Shown: positions 36,221 through 45,724 of the stretch, piece after piece
Numbering within the stretch: position 1 is the stretch's first letter
How the letters are laid out: every line of letters starts with the position of its first letter
From: DATBAT01 sp963824805
Lineage (GTDB): Bacteria > Acidobacteriota > Terriglobia > Terriglobales > Acidobacteriaceae
NCBI GenBank assembly: GCA_963824805.1
Contig: CAWGQZ010000047.1
Coordinates: 1 to 64,000 of the forward strand
Length of the DNA stretch: 64,000 bases
Direction of reading: 5' to 3'
Notes under the pieces: generated by a model
Told to the model about the DNA's origin: nothing
Database searches by the model: none
What the model saw: only the letters and a program-made list of their open reading frames with translations
Program-made: the position numbers and the translations under genes

Positions 36221-37270
36221 ATGCAAAAGATCCCTGTTGGAATTCTTGGTGCTACCGGTGTCGTTGGACAGCGCTTCATACAGATACTGGAGAACCATCC
36301 CTGGTTCGAAGTGGCTTGGCTGGCCGCTTCGGACCGCTCGGAAGGCAAGATTTACAGCGAGGCCGCGCGCTGGCGATTGAAGACAACCCTTCCCGCTCGC
36401 GTTGCCGGAATGCGAGTGTCGCCTGCGGTTCCCGATGGTGCGCCTAAAGTGATTTTCGCCGCGCTCGATGCCTCCATCGCCGCCGAGCTTGAACCTCGTT
36501 TCGCGGAAGCGGGCTGCGCGGTGGTTTCGAATTCCAGTGCGTTGCGTATGCAGAAAGATGTGCCACTGGTGATTCCGGAGGTGAACCCTGATCACATCCA
36601 ACTGCTCGAAACTCAAAGCTGGCGGAAGAAGTCCGGCGGGTTCGTGGTTACCAATCCTAACTGTTCAGCCATAGGACTCGTACTTGCGCTGGCGCCGCTC
36701 GATCAGGCTTTTGGACTTGAGACCGTTATGGCCACAACCATGCAGGCCATCAGTGGCGCGGGATACCCGGGGGTGGCTTCGCTCGATATTCTGGGTAACG
36801 TGATTCCCTACATCGCCAAAGAAGAAGAAAAGATGGAGGAAGAAACCCGCAAGCTGCTTGGCCATCTGAATGGCGCGGGCATTGTGCCCGGCAACTTCGC
36901 CATGAGCGCCCAGTGCAACCGGGTGGCGGTAGAGGATGGGCACACCGAGTCGGTCTCCATCAAACTAAGGAAGAAAGCGGAGGCGGAAGAAATAGTCGCA
37001 GCCTGGAATGATTTCCGCAGTCTTCCCCAGGAAATGAAGCTTCCGCTTGCCCCCGACCAGCCGGTGGTCTACGTGAGTGCTCCTGACCGTCCGCAGCCGC
37101 GTCTCGACATTGATTCGGGAAAGGGCATGACTACGACCGTGGGCCGCCTGCGTCCCTGCGGCGTGTTTGACTGGAAGTTTACTGTTCTCTCCCATAACAC
37201 CATCCGCGGTGCGGCGGGGGCGGCCCTGCTGAACGCCGAGTTGCTCAAGATGCAAGGATTTCTTGGGTGA
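36221..37270 (+). CDS. asd: Aspartate-semialdehyde dehydrogenase
   Basis: Reduces aspartyl phosphate to aspartate semialdehyde with NADPH, the branch point to lysine, threonine and methionine. 349 residues with the Rossmann GILGATGVVGQRFIQIL, the catalytic Cys in VTNPNCSAIGL, and SGAGYPGVASLDILGN. The sequence is of the archaeal/yeast-like type. It heads the asd-lysC-dapB-dapA-dapD run. Confidence 0.95.
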   Translation: MQKIPVGILGATGVVGQRFIQILENHPWFEVAWLAASDRSEGKIYSEAARWRLKTTLPARVAGMRVSPAVPDGAPKVIFAALDASIAAELEPRFAEAGCAVVSNSSALRMQKDVPLVIPEVNPDHIQLLETQSWRKKSGGFVVTNPNCSAIGLVLALAPLDQAFGLETVMATTMQAISGAGYPGVASLDILGNVIPYIAKEEEKMEEETRKLLGHLNGAGIVPGNFAMSAQCNRVAVEDGHTESVSIKLRKKAEAEEIVAAWNDFRSLPQEMKLPLAPDQPVVYVSAPDRPQPRLDIDSGKGMTTTVGRLRPCGVFDWKFTVLSHNTIRGAAGAALLNAELLKMQGFLG

Positions 37271-37295
37271 GTGCCAGCGCACAGGATGATCGCCC

Positions 37296-38672
37296 ATGAT
37301 CGTCATGAAATTCGGCGGCACTTCCGTGCAGGACGCGGAAGCCATCGACCGCGCCGCGCAAATCGTCAAAGAACGCCTGCCGCAACGGCCCGTGGTCGTA
37401 GTCAGCGCCATGGCGAAGGTCACGGACCAGTTGCTGAACATGGCGCGGGCTGCGGGTGCAGGCGATCGCGACACCGCTCTAAAACTCTGTCGCCAATTGC
37501 AGGAGCGCCATTACAACACCGCCGGAGAGTTACTGGGTACTGGCCTCTTCACCAATTTCCACAATGACCTCGCGGCACACTTCGAATCGCTAGATGAGTT
37601 GTTGCGCGGAATTGTTGCGGTAGGAGAGTTGACGCCCCGCACTACCGACCTGATCGCTGCCTACGGTGAGATACTTTCTTCCAACGTGGTGACAGCGGCA
37701 TTCGCTGCCCGGGGATTGGCCACTGTGCTGGTCGATTCGCGGCAATGCATTGTTACCGACAGCACCCATACCCGGGCGGCGCCTCTCTTGGAGGAGACCA
37801 ATCAGCGATTGCAGACGAAGGTCTCTCCACTAATCGCCGAAGCAATCGTTCCAGTGCTGGGAGGCTTCATCGGAGCTACCAAGACTGGAATCACGACGAC
37901 GATTGGTCGCGGCGGCTCCGATTTCTCGGCGGCGATTATCGGCGCAGCGTTGGGCGCGGAGCGCATCGAAATCTGGACTGATGTCGACGGCATGATGACC
38001 ACCGACCCGAACATTTGCCCAGACGCGAAGCGGATCAAGATCATTAGCTTCGACGAGGCCGCCGAACTGGCGTATTTTGGCGCTAAAGTGCTTCATCCGG
38101 CGACCGTGCTGCCGGCAATCCAGAAAAATATTCCGGTCTACATTTTGAACTCGCGCAACCCGGGCTGCGAGGGTACGCGAATTTCGGCGCGCGCTCCGCA
38201 CAGCAGGAATTTCTTCAAGGCCATTGCCGCAAAGAAACGCATTACCATTATTGATGTTGCCGCACCGCGCATGTTGCTGGCACACGGCTTCTTGAAGAGC
38301 ATCTTCGACGCCTTCGAACGTCATCGCATTGCCGTCGATGTAGTTTCGACATCGGAAGTAAGCGTCTCCCTTACGGTCGATTCCAATGAGTCGATTCCCG
38401 CGTTGGCCGCTGACCTGGCCAAGCTCGCCGACGTAAAATATGAAGGACGCAAGGCAATTGTCTGCCTGGTGGGAGAAAACCTTCGGGAGACGCCCGGTAT
38501 CACAGCACGGGTGTTCGCTGAATTGACCGACGTCAAGATTCGAATGATTTCCCAAGGCGCTTCCGAGATCAATCTGACGTTCGTTATTGAAGAGGACGCG
38601 GTACCCGGTGTCATCAAGCGTTTGCACAAGGCGTTCTTCTCGGAACTCGACCCCGAAGTGTTTGCCAGATGA
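37296..38672 (+). CDS. lysC: Aspartate kinase
   Basis: Phosphorylates aspartate at the start of the aspartate pathway. 458 residues: kinase domain beginning MIVMKFGGTSVQDAEAI, with GGFIGATKTGITTTIGRGGSD and WTDVDGMMTTDPN, then two ACT domains (from ~residue 315; VDVVSTSEVSVSLTVDSNE and ITARVFAELTDVKIRMISQGASEIN). The ACT domains imply feedback control by an amino acid such as lysine. It overlaps dapB by four bases (ATGA). Confidence 0.96.
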   Translation: MIVMKFGGTSVQDAEAIDRAAQIVKERLPQRPVVVVSAMAKVTDQLLNMARAAGAGDRDTALKLCRQLQERHYNTAGELLGTGLFTNFHNDLAAHFESLDELLRGIVAVGELTPRTTDLIAAYGEILSSNVVTAAFAARGLATVLVDSRQCIVTDSTHTRAAPLLEETNQRLQTKVSPLIAEAIVPVLGGFIGATKTGITTTIGRGGSDFSAAIIGAALGAERIEIWTDVDGMMTTDPNICPDAKRIKIISFDEAAELAYFGAKVLHPATVLPAIQKNIPVYILNSRNPGCEGTRISARAPHSRNFFKAIAAKKRITIIDVAAPRMLLAHGFLKSIFDAFERHRIAVDVVSTSEVSVSLTVDSNESIPALAADLAKLADVKYEGRKAIVCLVGENLRETPGITARVFAELTDVKIRMISQGASEINLTFVIEEDAVPGVIKRLHKAFFSELDPEVFAR

Positions 38673-39349
38673 ACCTGTTAATCCTTGGCCGTGGTAGGAC
38701 CGGAGCCCTCGTGGCAGAGATCGCGCGCGAGTGCAAGCACGATGTTCGCGTGATCGGCGCCGACGACAATGTGCACGCGGCTGGATTGACTCCTGAAAAG
38801 CTTGGAGGGGTTGACGTCGTCATCGACTTCACGACTCCTGCAGTTGTGGTGGAAAATATTGGTGCGTGTTTGATCGCCAGGAAAAACATGGTGGTCGGCA
38901 CTACGGGCTGGTACGAGCTCATTCCCAAAATACGGGGGGAGGTGGAAGCCGCTAGCGTCGGCCTTCTTTATGGAGCGAATTTTTCTGTCGGCGTAAATCT
39001 CCTCTTCGATGTTGTTCGAAGCGGAGCAACGGCTTTACAACATCAGTATTTGGGGCACATCTTCGAGCGTCACCATACGCACAAGAAAGACGCGCCTTCC
39101 GGCACCGCCGCCATGTTGCAACGGATCATCAAGGACGCATCGGGAAGCGAACTGGAGATAACCTCCTTCCGGGAAGGTGATGTGATGGGGATGCACGAAG
39201 TCATCTTCGATTCCCCCAACGACACCATCTACCTCTGCCACGACGCCAAGTCGCGGCGCGGGTTCGCTGCAGGAGCCGTCAAAGGTGCGGAGTGGATCGC
39301 CGGCAAGCAAGGCCTGTTCGATTTCCGCGACATCTGGCGTGACGTTTAG
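38669..39349 (+). CDS. dapB: 4-hydroxy-tetrahydrodipicolinate reductase
   Basis: NAD(P)H-dependent reductase in lysine/diaminopimelate synthesis. 226 residues, shorter than E. coli DapB (273) but of a known short subtype. It has an N-terminal Rossmann (LILGRGRTGALVAEIA), DFTTPAVVVENI, NMVVGTTGW, NFSVGVNLLFDV and the catalytic region ERHHTHKKDAPSGTA. It is coupled to lysC by an ATGA overlap. Confidence 0.93.
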   Translation: MNLLILGRGRTGALVAEIARECKHDVRVIGADDNVHAAGLTPEKLGGVDVVIDFTTPAVVVENIGACLIARKNMVVGTTGWYELIPKIRGEVEAASVGLLYGANFSVGVNLLFDVVRSGATALQHQYLGHIFERHHTHKKDAPSGTAAMLQRIIKDASGSELEITSFREGDVMGMHEVIFDSPNDTIYLCHDAKSRRGFAAGAVKGAEWIAGKQGLFDFRDIWRDV

Positions 39350-39436
39350 CCCCTCCTCGTACAACCCCTATTCGTTTAGGAGCCTTCCCGAGTAGAAGGT
39401 GATGCAAATGTCGCCTGATGGCGTTATCTTTATGGC

Positions 39437-40566
39437 ATGCAACTCCGAGGTTGTGGTACCGCGCTCGTCACCCCTTTTCGTGCCGACGGTTCGATCGACG
39501 AACCCGCTCTGCGCAACCTCGTCGCCTGGCAGGTCGACTCTGGCATCGATTTTCTGGTTCCCTGCGGAACTACAGGGGAAACTCCGACTCTGAGCCACGA
39601 GGAGTGGTTGAACGTTATCGACATAACAATCGAAGTAGTTGCAGGACGTGTACCCATCGTCGCAGGGGCAACTTCGAATTCCACCCATGATGCGGTGGCA
39701 AAGGCGAAAGAAGTTGCCGCACACCAAGGCGTGGACGCTATTCTCACAGCGTCCCCTTACTACAACAAGCCGACGCAGGAAGGCCAGTACCGCCACTTCC
39801 GCGCTATTGCCGAGGCTGTCGATAAGCCAATCATTCTCTACAACGTACCCGGCCGCACTGGGACAAACCTGGAAGCCGGCAACCGTGGGCTAGGCTGCTA
39901 GAGGTCCCAAACATCGCTGGGGTCAAGGAAGCCAGCGGCAACATCGCACAGATCGCTGAAATTTGCAGCCTGGTGCCGGAATCGTTTTCGGTCCTCTCTG
40001 GCGATGACGCCGCTACTTTGCCGGTGATCGCCTTTGGCGGTGTCGGCGTCATCTCGGTAGCTTCGAATGAGATTCCCCGCGAGATGGCGGACATGACCCG
40101 GGCAGCCCTCAATAACGACTGGGCCACTGCACGTGGATTCAACCGAAAGTATCTTGCCCTGATGCAGGCGAACTTTATCGAGTCGAGTCCACTGCCGGTA
40201 AAAGCCGTCTTGGCAATGATGGGCCGAATCGAAGAAGTCTACCGTCTACCTCTGCTACCTATGCGCCGCGATACGCGGTCTAAGCTGCAGAGAATCGCCA
40301 CCGATGCAGGCCTGGTTGCCAAGGCGGCCACCGCCACGGCTGACGGCGTGGACTTCTTTGTCTACGAAAACTGGGTAGCGGGCCCGCGCAAGATTGTGCT
40401 GCACCGCTCCAGTTGTGGACAGTGCAACCATGGCAAAGGGCGCCCCGCGGGGCACGATCCCAACCACGCCCGCTGGCACGGCCCTTACGCTACGCTTGCT
40501 GAAGCCCGCCAGATATCGCAGACCATTCCAGGCGTGCTGATTCGAAGCGAATGCAAGTGCATTTGA
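39437..40566 (+). CDS. dapA: 4-hydroxy-tetrahydrodipicolinate synthase fused to a Cys-rich domain; two indels
   Basis: Condenses aspartate semialdehyde with pyruvate. The N-terminal part reads GCGTALVTPFRADGSID, VPCGTTGETPTLSHEEW and ILYNVPGRTGTNLEA. The second part continues VPNIAGVKEASGNIAQIAEI (Schiff-base Lys in GVKEASG) and ends at IATDAGLVAK. Two extra bases (G near 39878, T near 39891) cause the frame break; removing both gives EAATVGRLLEVPNIAG. Beyond the usual DapA end (~residue 297) the same frame continues for ~80 residues: a domain with VYENWVA, CGQCNHGKGR, HARWHGPYATLAEA and CKC. Because the assembly is indel-rich, this could be a separate gene starting GTG at 40348. Confidence 0.85.
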
Positions 40567-40732
40567 CCGGGAGACCCGAAGGCACGAGAGTTCCGAAGGA
40601 ATTCCTTCTCGGATCGTAATTTCGTCGTATCTGAGGCAGGCAGGGCGCGAATCACCCAATGTGGGATTTTCTTGGTGAACCCTCGTGTCCTTCGGGTAAA
40701 TGGTTGACTCTTTTCTCTTGGGAACGAACCTT

Positions 40733-40738
40733 TATACT
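40733..40738 (+). promoter_or_regulatory. -10-like hexamer directly before dapD
   Basis: TATACT ends eight bases before the dapD ATG and there is no Shine-Dalgarno sequence in between. A TTGACT at 40704 is 23 bases upstream, too far for a standard -35. If used, the transcript would be leaderless. Confidence 0.35.
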
Positions 40739-40746
40739 TTCCTCTC

Positions 40747-41571
40747 ATGTCCGCAATGCAATCGACGATAGAGTCCCTGGCATCGATAAATCCGTTGCCA
40801 CCACAAGCCCGCGACACCTTCCTGCAATTCCGTAAGGCTCTCACCCAAGGTGTGATTCGCGCCGCGGAAAAGATCGATGGCCAATGGATGGTAAATGCTT
40901 GGGTGAAACAGGGCATCCTGCTGGGCTTTCGTCTTGGGGAGTTGGCTGAGTCCGAATCCGGCGCACTCTCTTTCGTCGATAAAGACACCTTCCCTGCCCG
41001 CAAGTTTTCCGTAGCTGACCGCGTGAGAGTTGTTCCCGGTGGCTCATCCGTTCGCGAAGGTGCTTACGTTGCAGCCTCCGTCATCTGCATGCCGCCTATG
41101 TATATTAATGTCGGTGCCTACGTCGACGAGGGAACGCTGGTCGACTCGCACGCTCTGGTCGGATCTTGTGCGCAGGTTGGTAAGCGAGTCCACGTGAGTG
41201 CGGCGGCCCAAATTGGCGGAGTGCTGGAACCGATAAATGCAGCGCCGGTGATTATCGAAGACGACGTGCTCGTCGGCGGGAACTGCGGAGTCTACGAGGG
41301 GACGCTGGTAAAAGCGCATGCGGTGCTCGGCGCAGGAACGATTCTCACGCGATCCACACCTCTTTACGACCTAGTGCGCAGCAAGGTTTACCGAGCCACC
41401 GCTGACCGGCCACTTGAGGTGCCGGAGAACGCGGTTGTCGTCCCCGGCAGCCGCGCGATCACCAAAAAGGTAGGACAGGATTGGAATCTTTCGCTTTATA
41501 CGCCGGTGATCGTGAAGTACCGCGACGAGAAAACCGATCGCAGCATCGAACTCGAAGAGTGGCTGCGCTAG
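40747..41571 (+). CDS. dapD: Tetrahydrodipicolinate N-succinyltransferase
   Basis: Acyl-CoA-dependent enzyme of the succinylase branch of diaminopimelate synthesis. 274 residues. It has a helical N-terminal domain and a left-handed beta-helix of hexapeptide repeats (YINVGAYVDEGTLVDSHALV, GSCAQVGKRVHVSAAAQIGG, VLVGGNCGVYEGTLVKAHAV), with the acceptor-site segment EPINAAPVIIEDD. The stop overlaps the tail of the convergent HAD gene by four bases. Confidence 0.95.
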   Translation: MSAMQSTIESLASINPLPPQARDTFLQFRKALTQGVIRAAEKIDGQWMVNAWVKQGILLGFRLGELAESESGALSFVDKDTFPARKFSVADRVRVVPGGSSVREGAYVAASVICMPPMYINVGAYVDEGTLVDSHALVGSCAQVGKRVHVSAAAQIGGVLEPINAAPVIIEDDVLVGGNCGVYEGTLVKAHAVLGAGTILTRSTPLYDLVRSKVYRATADRPLEVPENAVVVPGSRAITKKVGQDWNLSLYTPVIVKYRDEKTDRSIELEEWLR

Positions 41572-42206
41572 ACCTCAACCCGTAACCTGCCCTGAGCTTC
41601 CGTAACTCGAATTTCCTGCAGACCTTTCACCACCGCATCAGCCTCATGCAGCTCGTCGACGGTATAGGTGGTCGCCACCGCGATTACATCCATTTTCCCT
41701 GCATGGGCCGCCCGAACTCCGGCCAGCGCATCCTCGATAACGATACATTCTGCCGCGGCAAACCCCAGCAATTCCGCGCCTTTCAAGTATGGTTCCGGAT
41801 CAGGCTTTCCATTGGTGACATCCTCAGCCCCAACCAAGACTATCGGCAACGGCAAGCCGGCCACTTTCATGCGAGCAAAAGCCAAGTTTCTGGTGCCGGA
41901 GGTCACCACACACCAAGACCTCTCGGGCAACGATTGCAGCAGCTTTACTGCTCCCGGAATTGCCGGATCGGCGTTATCGGTTACGCTCTGCTCAATACGT
42001 ATGGTTTCTGCAACAACATCGAGGTGGGGAGCCACTAATTGGATCACCTCAGCGCTGCGGCGTCCGTGAATTACTTCGAGAACCTCTACGGGATCCAGAC
42101 CCTGCTGCTCCGCCCATTTCGCCCAACGCCGGGTGATGGAGGCAGTGGAATCAATGAGAACACCGTCGAGATCAAACAGAATCGCCGAGCAATGGAAGGT
42201 AGGCAT
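41568..42206 (-). CDS. HAD-superfamily phosphatase (beta-phosphoglucomutase/GPP-like), copy 1
   Basis: About 212 residues of the subfamily I HAD fold. Motif I is ILFDLDGVLIDST, motif II CVVTSGTR, motif III/Lys GKPDPEPYLKGAELLGF and motif IV VIEDALAGVRAAHAG. The most likely start is 42206 (MPTFHCSAILFDLDG); 42233 is also open and neither has a strong ribosome site. A related gene lies at 55652. The substrate is probably a small sugar or glycerol phosphate, by family. Confidence 0.88.
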   Translation of the reverse strand: MPTFHCSAILFDLDGVLIDSTASITRRWAKWAEQQGLDPVEVLEVIHGRRSAEVIQLVAPHLDVVAETIRIEQSVTDNADPAIPGAVKLLQSLPERSWCVVTSGTRNLAFARMKVAGLPLPIVLVGAEDVTNGKPDPEPYLKGAELLGFAAAECIVIEDALAGVRAAHAGKMDVIAVATTYTVDELHEADAVVKGLQEIRVTEAQGRLRVEV

Positions 42207-42244
42207 CAGGATTGAGGAAATGATTTTCCGCAAGCTATGGATTT

Positions 42245-42925
42245 TCAGGATGATAATCGTGCTGGTGAATACGGGAGCTGTCCGCTATTTCGCCTTTGCA
42301 GGTGCCGCTCGCGAAAGTGAGCGCGGGCACGCTCTCCCCAGGCTTTTACGAAATAGTAATTCAGCCCTGCGCCAAGCACTGAACTGGTAAGCGGAATCAG
42401 CCGGCCCGCCCACTTCTCCACGACTTCCGTACTGGCCCTGGCAGCGATACGCTGAATGACGCGGGGAACGAATTTGCTGACCACTTCCTTTTCGACCAGC
42501 TCACGGCTGATGTCCACTCCGGCGGCGGTTGCGGCGGCAATCCACAATTCGGAGGTCTCTTCTTCCGTGTTGTATTCAAAGCCGTACAGCAGGCTGAGTT
42601 TTTGAATGGTTCGCAGTGTAATTCCAGCGAGAATTCCAAGATCTGGAACGATGGTAAGGAGTCCACCCAGACCAAGTCCGGCGCCTTCCGCCGCAGCAGC
42701 TTTCATCCCGCCACGAATAATTTGTTGGGCAAGATGGTCGAGATGCCCGACCTCAATCGAATAGACGCCGTGAAACGTACTGATCGGCAGCCCGTAAGCG
42801 GTCCGCAATTGAAGGAGGAATTTTCCCGGATCGACTTTGACGGTTTCGTAGGCCTTGGTAAACGCGCGACCCACAGCCTTTTCGACACGCCGTCGCACCC
42901 ACGATTTGCGCGCCTCTTCGGTCAT
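42245..42925 (-). CDS. EcsC family protein
   Basis: 226 residues matching the EcsC family: a positively charged N terminus (SWVRRRVEKAVGRAF), a Gly-rich hydrophobic central segment (GGMKAAAAEGAGLGLGGLL, TIVPDLGILAGITLRTI), YGFEYNTEEE, and a C-terminal hydrophobic stretch (LIPLTSSVLGAGLNYYFV). Named after the B. subtilis ecs operon; molecular function unknown, probably membrane-associated. Confidence 0.82.
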   Translation of the reverse strand: MTEEARKSWVRRRVEKAVGRAFTKAYETVKVDPGKFLLQLRTAYGLPISTFHGVYSIEVGHLDHLAQQIIRGGMKAAAAEGAGLGLGGLLTIVPDLGILAGITLRTIQKLSLLYGFEYNTEEETSELWIAAATAAGVDISRELVEKEVVSKFVPRVIQRIAARASTEVVEKWAGRLIPLTSSVLGAGLNYYFVKAWGERARAHFRERHLQRRNSGQLPYSPARLSS

Positions 42926-42972
42926 CCTGGATAGACCTTAACCGACGAATCTAGAAAATGCCAGCAAACCAC

Positions 42973-43218
42973 TCACACCATCTTTCGCGGAGTAGAAATC
43001 TTCGGCGCGCGGCCACTGGAGCGGCCAGAGCCGCGGGGACCGGACTGCTTTCCGCCGGACTTGCCGAAGAAGGTAGAGCCTGATGTTGCAACAACCGTGC
43101 TGGCAGGTTTTTCCTTGAACTCCTCGCAGCGCCCGCATTTGCAAGCCCCGAAGACACCGGGGATGCTGCGATCGTGGTCATTTTGTGAGCATTGGCAGGC
43201 AAAGCAGCTTTTGGCCAT
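42973..43218 (-). CDS. Small Cys-rich, basic-tail protein
   Basis: An 81-residue frame with two cysteine clusters, CFACQC near residues 5-10 and CKCGRCEEF near 26-32, followed by a Gly/Ser/Arg/Lys-rich tail (GKQSGPRGSGRSSGRAPK). The pattern suggests a zinc ribbon plus nucleic-acid-binding tail. No strong ribosome site is visible before the ATG at 43218. Overlapping frames on this strand lack such organisation. Function unknown. Confidence 0.5.
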   Translation of the reverse strand: MAKSCFACQCSQNDHDRSIPGVFGACKCGRCEEFKEKPASTVVATSGSTFFGKSGGKQSGPRGSGRSSGRAPKISTPRKMV

Positions 43219-44018
43219 ATTCCGTAGTCTGCACAGGAACTGGTCCTCGCGTCAATGCCGTTTCAGGGACGAGCGTGTAGGGACTGGTCCGCGACGTCGG
43301 CAGGATTGCACGAAGCAACAACCCATATCAGAGGCTGCATGCGTGCACATAACACAGGGAAATTCGCTGGAAGAAATCGGGTAACCACGCATGATGAAAA
43401 CGACTCATTCCCAGATTGACCATTGGAGCCCATTTCAGACTACGGCTACGTCCATAGAAATTGGTTTTTGGCTTCTCCCGCGCTTGCGCCGTGCAACCTT
43501 GCAAAAAGAGGAGAACGCCGAAATCCCAAGGTCAGGGAACGGATCGACGGCCTGCGCCAAACCTCGTTGACTCTCTCTTGTCCCGAAGCAGCGCGATTGG
43601 TTACTGCTGAATCCGTAATTGGTGCCACCGCGAGAAAGTAAGGGCCCCTCACTACCGGGAATTTCTGCGCCCAGTAAACGCGCTCGTTCAAATCCAATGA
43701 CGCTCCCTATCAATTCCTATGGCTAATAAACTTTACTGTTATTGCAAGACCGCAGCTAGCCGCTCTGGCAGCGCATCTTTCTTCTGGGAATGTTTTGCCG
43801 GCGTTTGAATGAAATCACCTTTCGTGAAGGCGATTGGAGCAATCCCCAAGTTCTCCGTCGAGAACTATAGGCAGTTCGGTAATGCGGAGGGCATGGCACT
43901 GCTGCCCAAGAACGGCTGACTCTGGTCTTGCATCCAAAACCTCGTCAGTAGCGCGGAATGCCACGGGCAACTCATAAAGGTCTCTAACCCTACTGTGCTA
44001 GCATTAACCAACCTATAA
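43219..44018. other. 800-base gap with no recognisable gene
   Basis: Only short frames of under 95 codons are present on both strands, none with a ribosome site plus protein-like pattern. There is a short direct repeat, GGRACTGGTCC, near 43238 and 43282. It may hold decayed sequence and the promoter of the RNase J gene. Confidence 0.45.
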
Positions 44019-45682
44019 ATGCCAACTGGAAAACTGCACATCGTGCCCCTGGGCGGTCTGGGCGAGTTCGGAATGAATTGCATGGCCGTTCGCTGGGGAG
44101 ATGACATTATTGTCATCGACGCCGGCCTGATGTTTCCCGAATCTGAGTTGCTGGGCGTCGACATCGTGGTCCCCGATATTTCTTACCTGATGGAAAACCG
44201 GCAGCATGTTCGTGCGATTTTCCTTACCCACGGCCACGAAGACCACATTGGCGCGTTGCCCTGGGTGCTCTCGGAGTTGAACGTCCCAGTCTATGGAACT
44301 GAATTTACCCTCGCCTATGTGGAAGACAAATTAGACGAGCACGGCTTGCTGGATGATGCCGAACTGCGGGAACTGAAAGCCAACGAGCGCGTAAAATAGG
44401 CCCCTTTACCGTGCATCCCATTGCGGTGACCCATAGCCTGGTCGATTGTGTCGCATTCGCCATTCACACTCCGCTTGGCGTTATCATTCACACCGGCGAC
44501 TTCAAGGTCGACCCGACGCCGACGGACACCAAACTCTTTGATCTGCATGCGTTTGCGGAGTACGGAAAAGAGGGTGTTCTGGCTCTGTTTCAGGACTCTA
44601 CCAACGTTGAGCGCCGCGGTTATACTCCCAGCGAACGCGCCGTGCGCCGCAAATTCGAAGAGATATTCGGAAACACCGACCGCCGCCTTTTTATCTCGTG
44701 TTTTTCATCTTCCATCCATCGCATCAAACTTGCGGTTGAATTGGCTTGGGAGTTCGGCCGGAAGATCGCCTTCATCGGACGTTCGATGAACAACTCGGCG
44801 GAGATCGCCGAAGACCTGGGCTACATCGAGATTCCCGAAGGCTTGCTGATCCATCCCGGCGAGGTGAAGAATTTCGCTCCGGAAAAAGTCTGCGTACTCA
44901 TCAGCGGCACTCAGGGCGAGCCGATGTCAGCCCTGTCGCGCGCTGCTGTCGATAATCACAAACACGCCAAGATTGAAAAAGGCGACACCGTGATGCTTTC
45001 GTCGCGCATCATTCCCGGCAATGAGAAATCGATCTATCGCATGATCGACCACCTTTTCCGCCGCGAAGCCCATGTGATTTACGACGACGGTTCGAATCCG
45101 CCCATCCACGTCAGCGGACACGCCAGCCAGGAAGAGTTAAAACTAATCATCAACCTGGTAAAGCCCCGGTACTTCATTCCGGTTCACGGCGAGTACAGGC
45201 AATTGAAATTGCATGCCGAACTCGCGGCCTCGATGCACCGCAGCGTAGGCAGCGTGATGCTTATAGAGAGCGGGGACATCCTGGAACTGGACGAACTTGG
45301 CGCCCGCAAAGCCGGACGCGCCAATGTCGGCCGGGTCTGTATCGACTCCGGTTCGCGCACAGACGTAGTCGAAGACCTCATTATCAAAGACCGCCGCCAC
45401 ATCAGCGAAGACGGTATCGTGCTCCCCATTATCGCTATTAACAAGCTGACCGGCCGGGCCGAGGGTTCGCCCGAAATCGTCACCCGCGGCTTCAATCCCG
45501 GAGAAGACGAGTTCATGAGTGGTGCCCGCCAATTGGTGATCCAGACCCTCGAGCAATCGAGCGAAGAGGAAAAGGGCGACTACGGAGTCATCAAGGAAAA
45601 AATTCGGGCGGATCTGAAGCGCTATATCTCGAAGCAAACGCAGAAGCGGCCGCTGATCATGCCGGTCATTTTGGAGATTTAG
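44019..45682 (+). CDS. rnj: Ribonuclease J, frameshifted
   Basis: Metallo-beta-lactamase/beta-CASP ribonuclease with endo- and 5'-exonuclease activity, central to RNA decay and processing. About 554 residues. It has KLHIVPLGGLGEFGMNCM, the zinc motif LTHGHEDHIGALPW, then PIAVTHSLVDC, HTGDFKVD, beta-CASP SSIHRIKLAVE, SGTQGEPMSALSR and PVHGEYRQLK, and a C-terminal domain. One A is missing in GTAAAATAG at 44391-44397 (ERVK then IGPFTVHP), creating a false stop. In such an important gene this is best read as a sequencing error. Confidence 0.93.
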
Positions 45683-45724
45683 GCGTATTTCTGGCGCTCG
45701 GCGCACTCACCTGGGCAATGTTGT

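Noticed and set aside
43435..43713. Overlapping frames of 72-92 codons in the RNase J upstream gap
   Set aside because: Residue patterns are not protein-like and no start signals are present.
44019..45682. Programmed frameshift in RNase J
   Set aside because: A single missing A in an A-run with no slippery heptamer or downstream structure seen; other genes in the window show the same kind of error.
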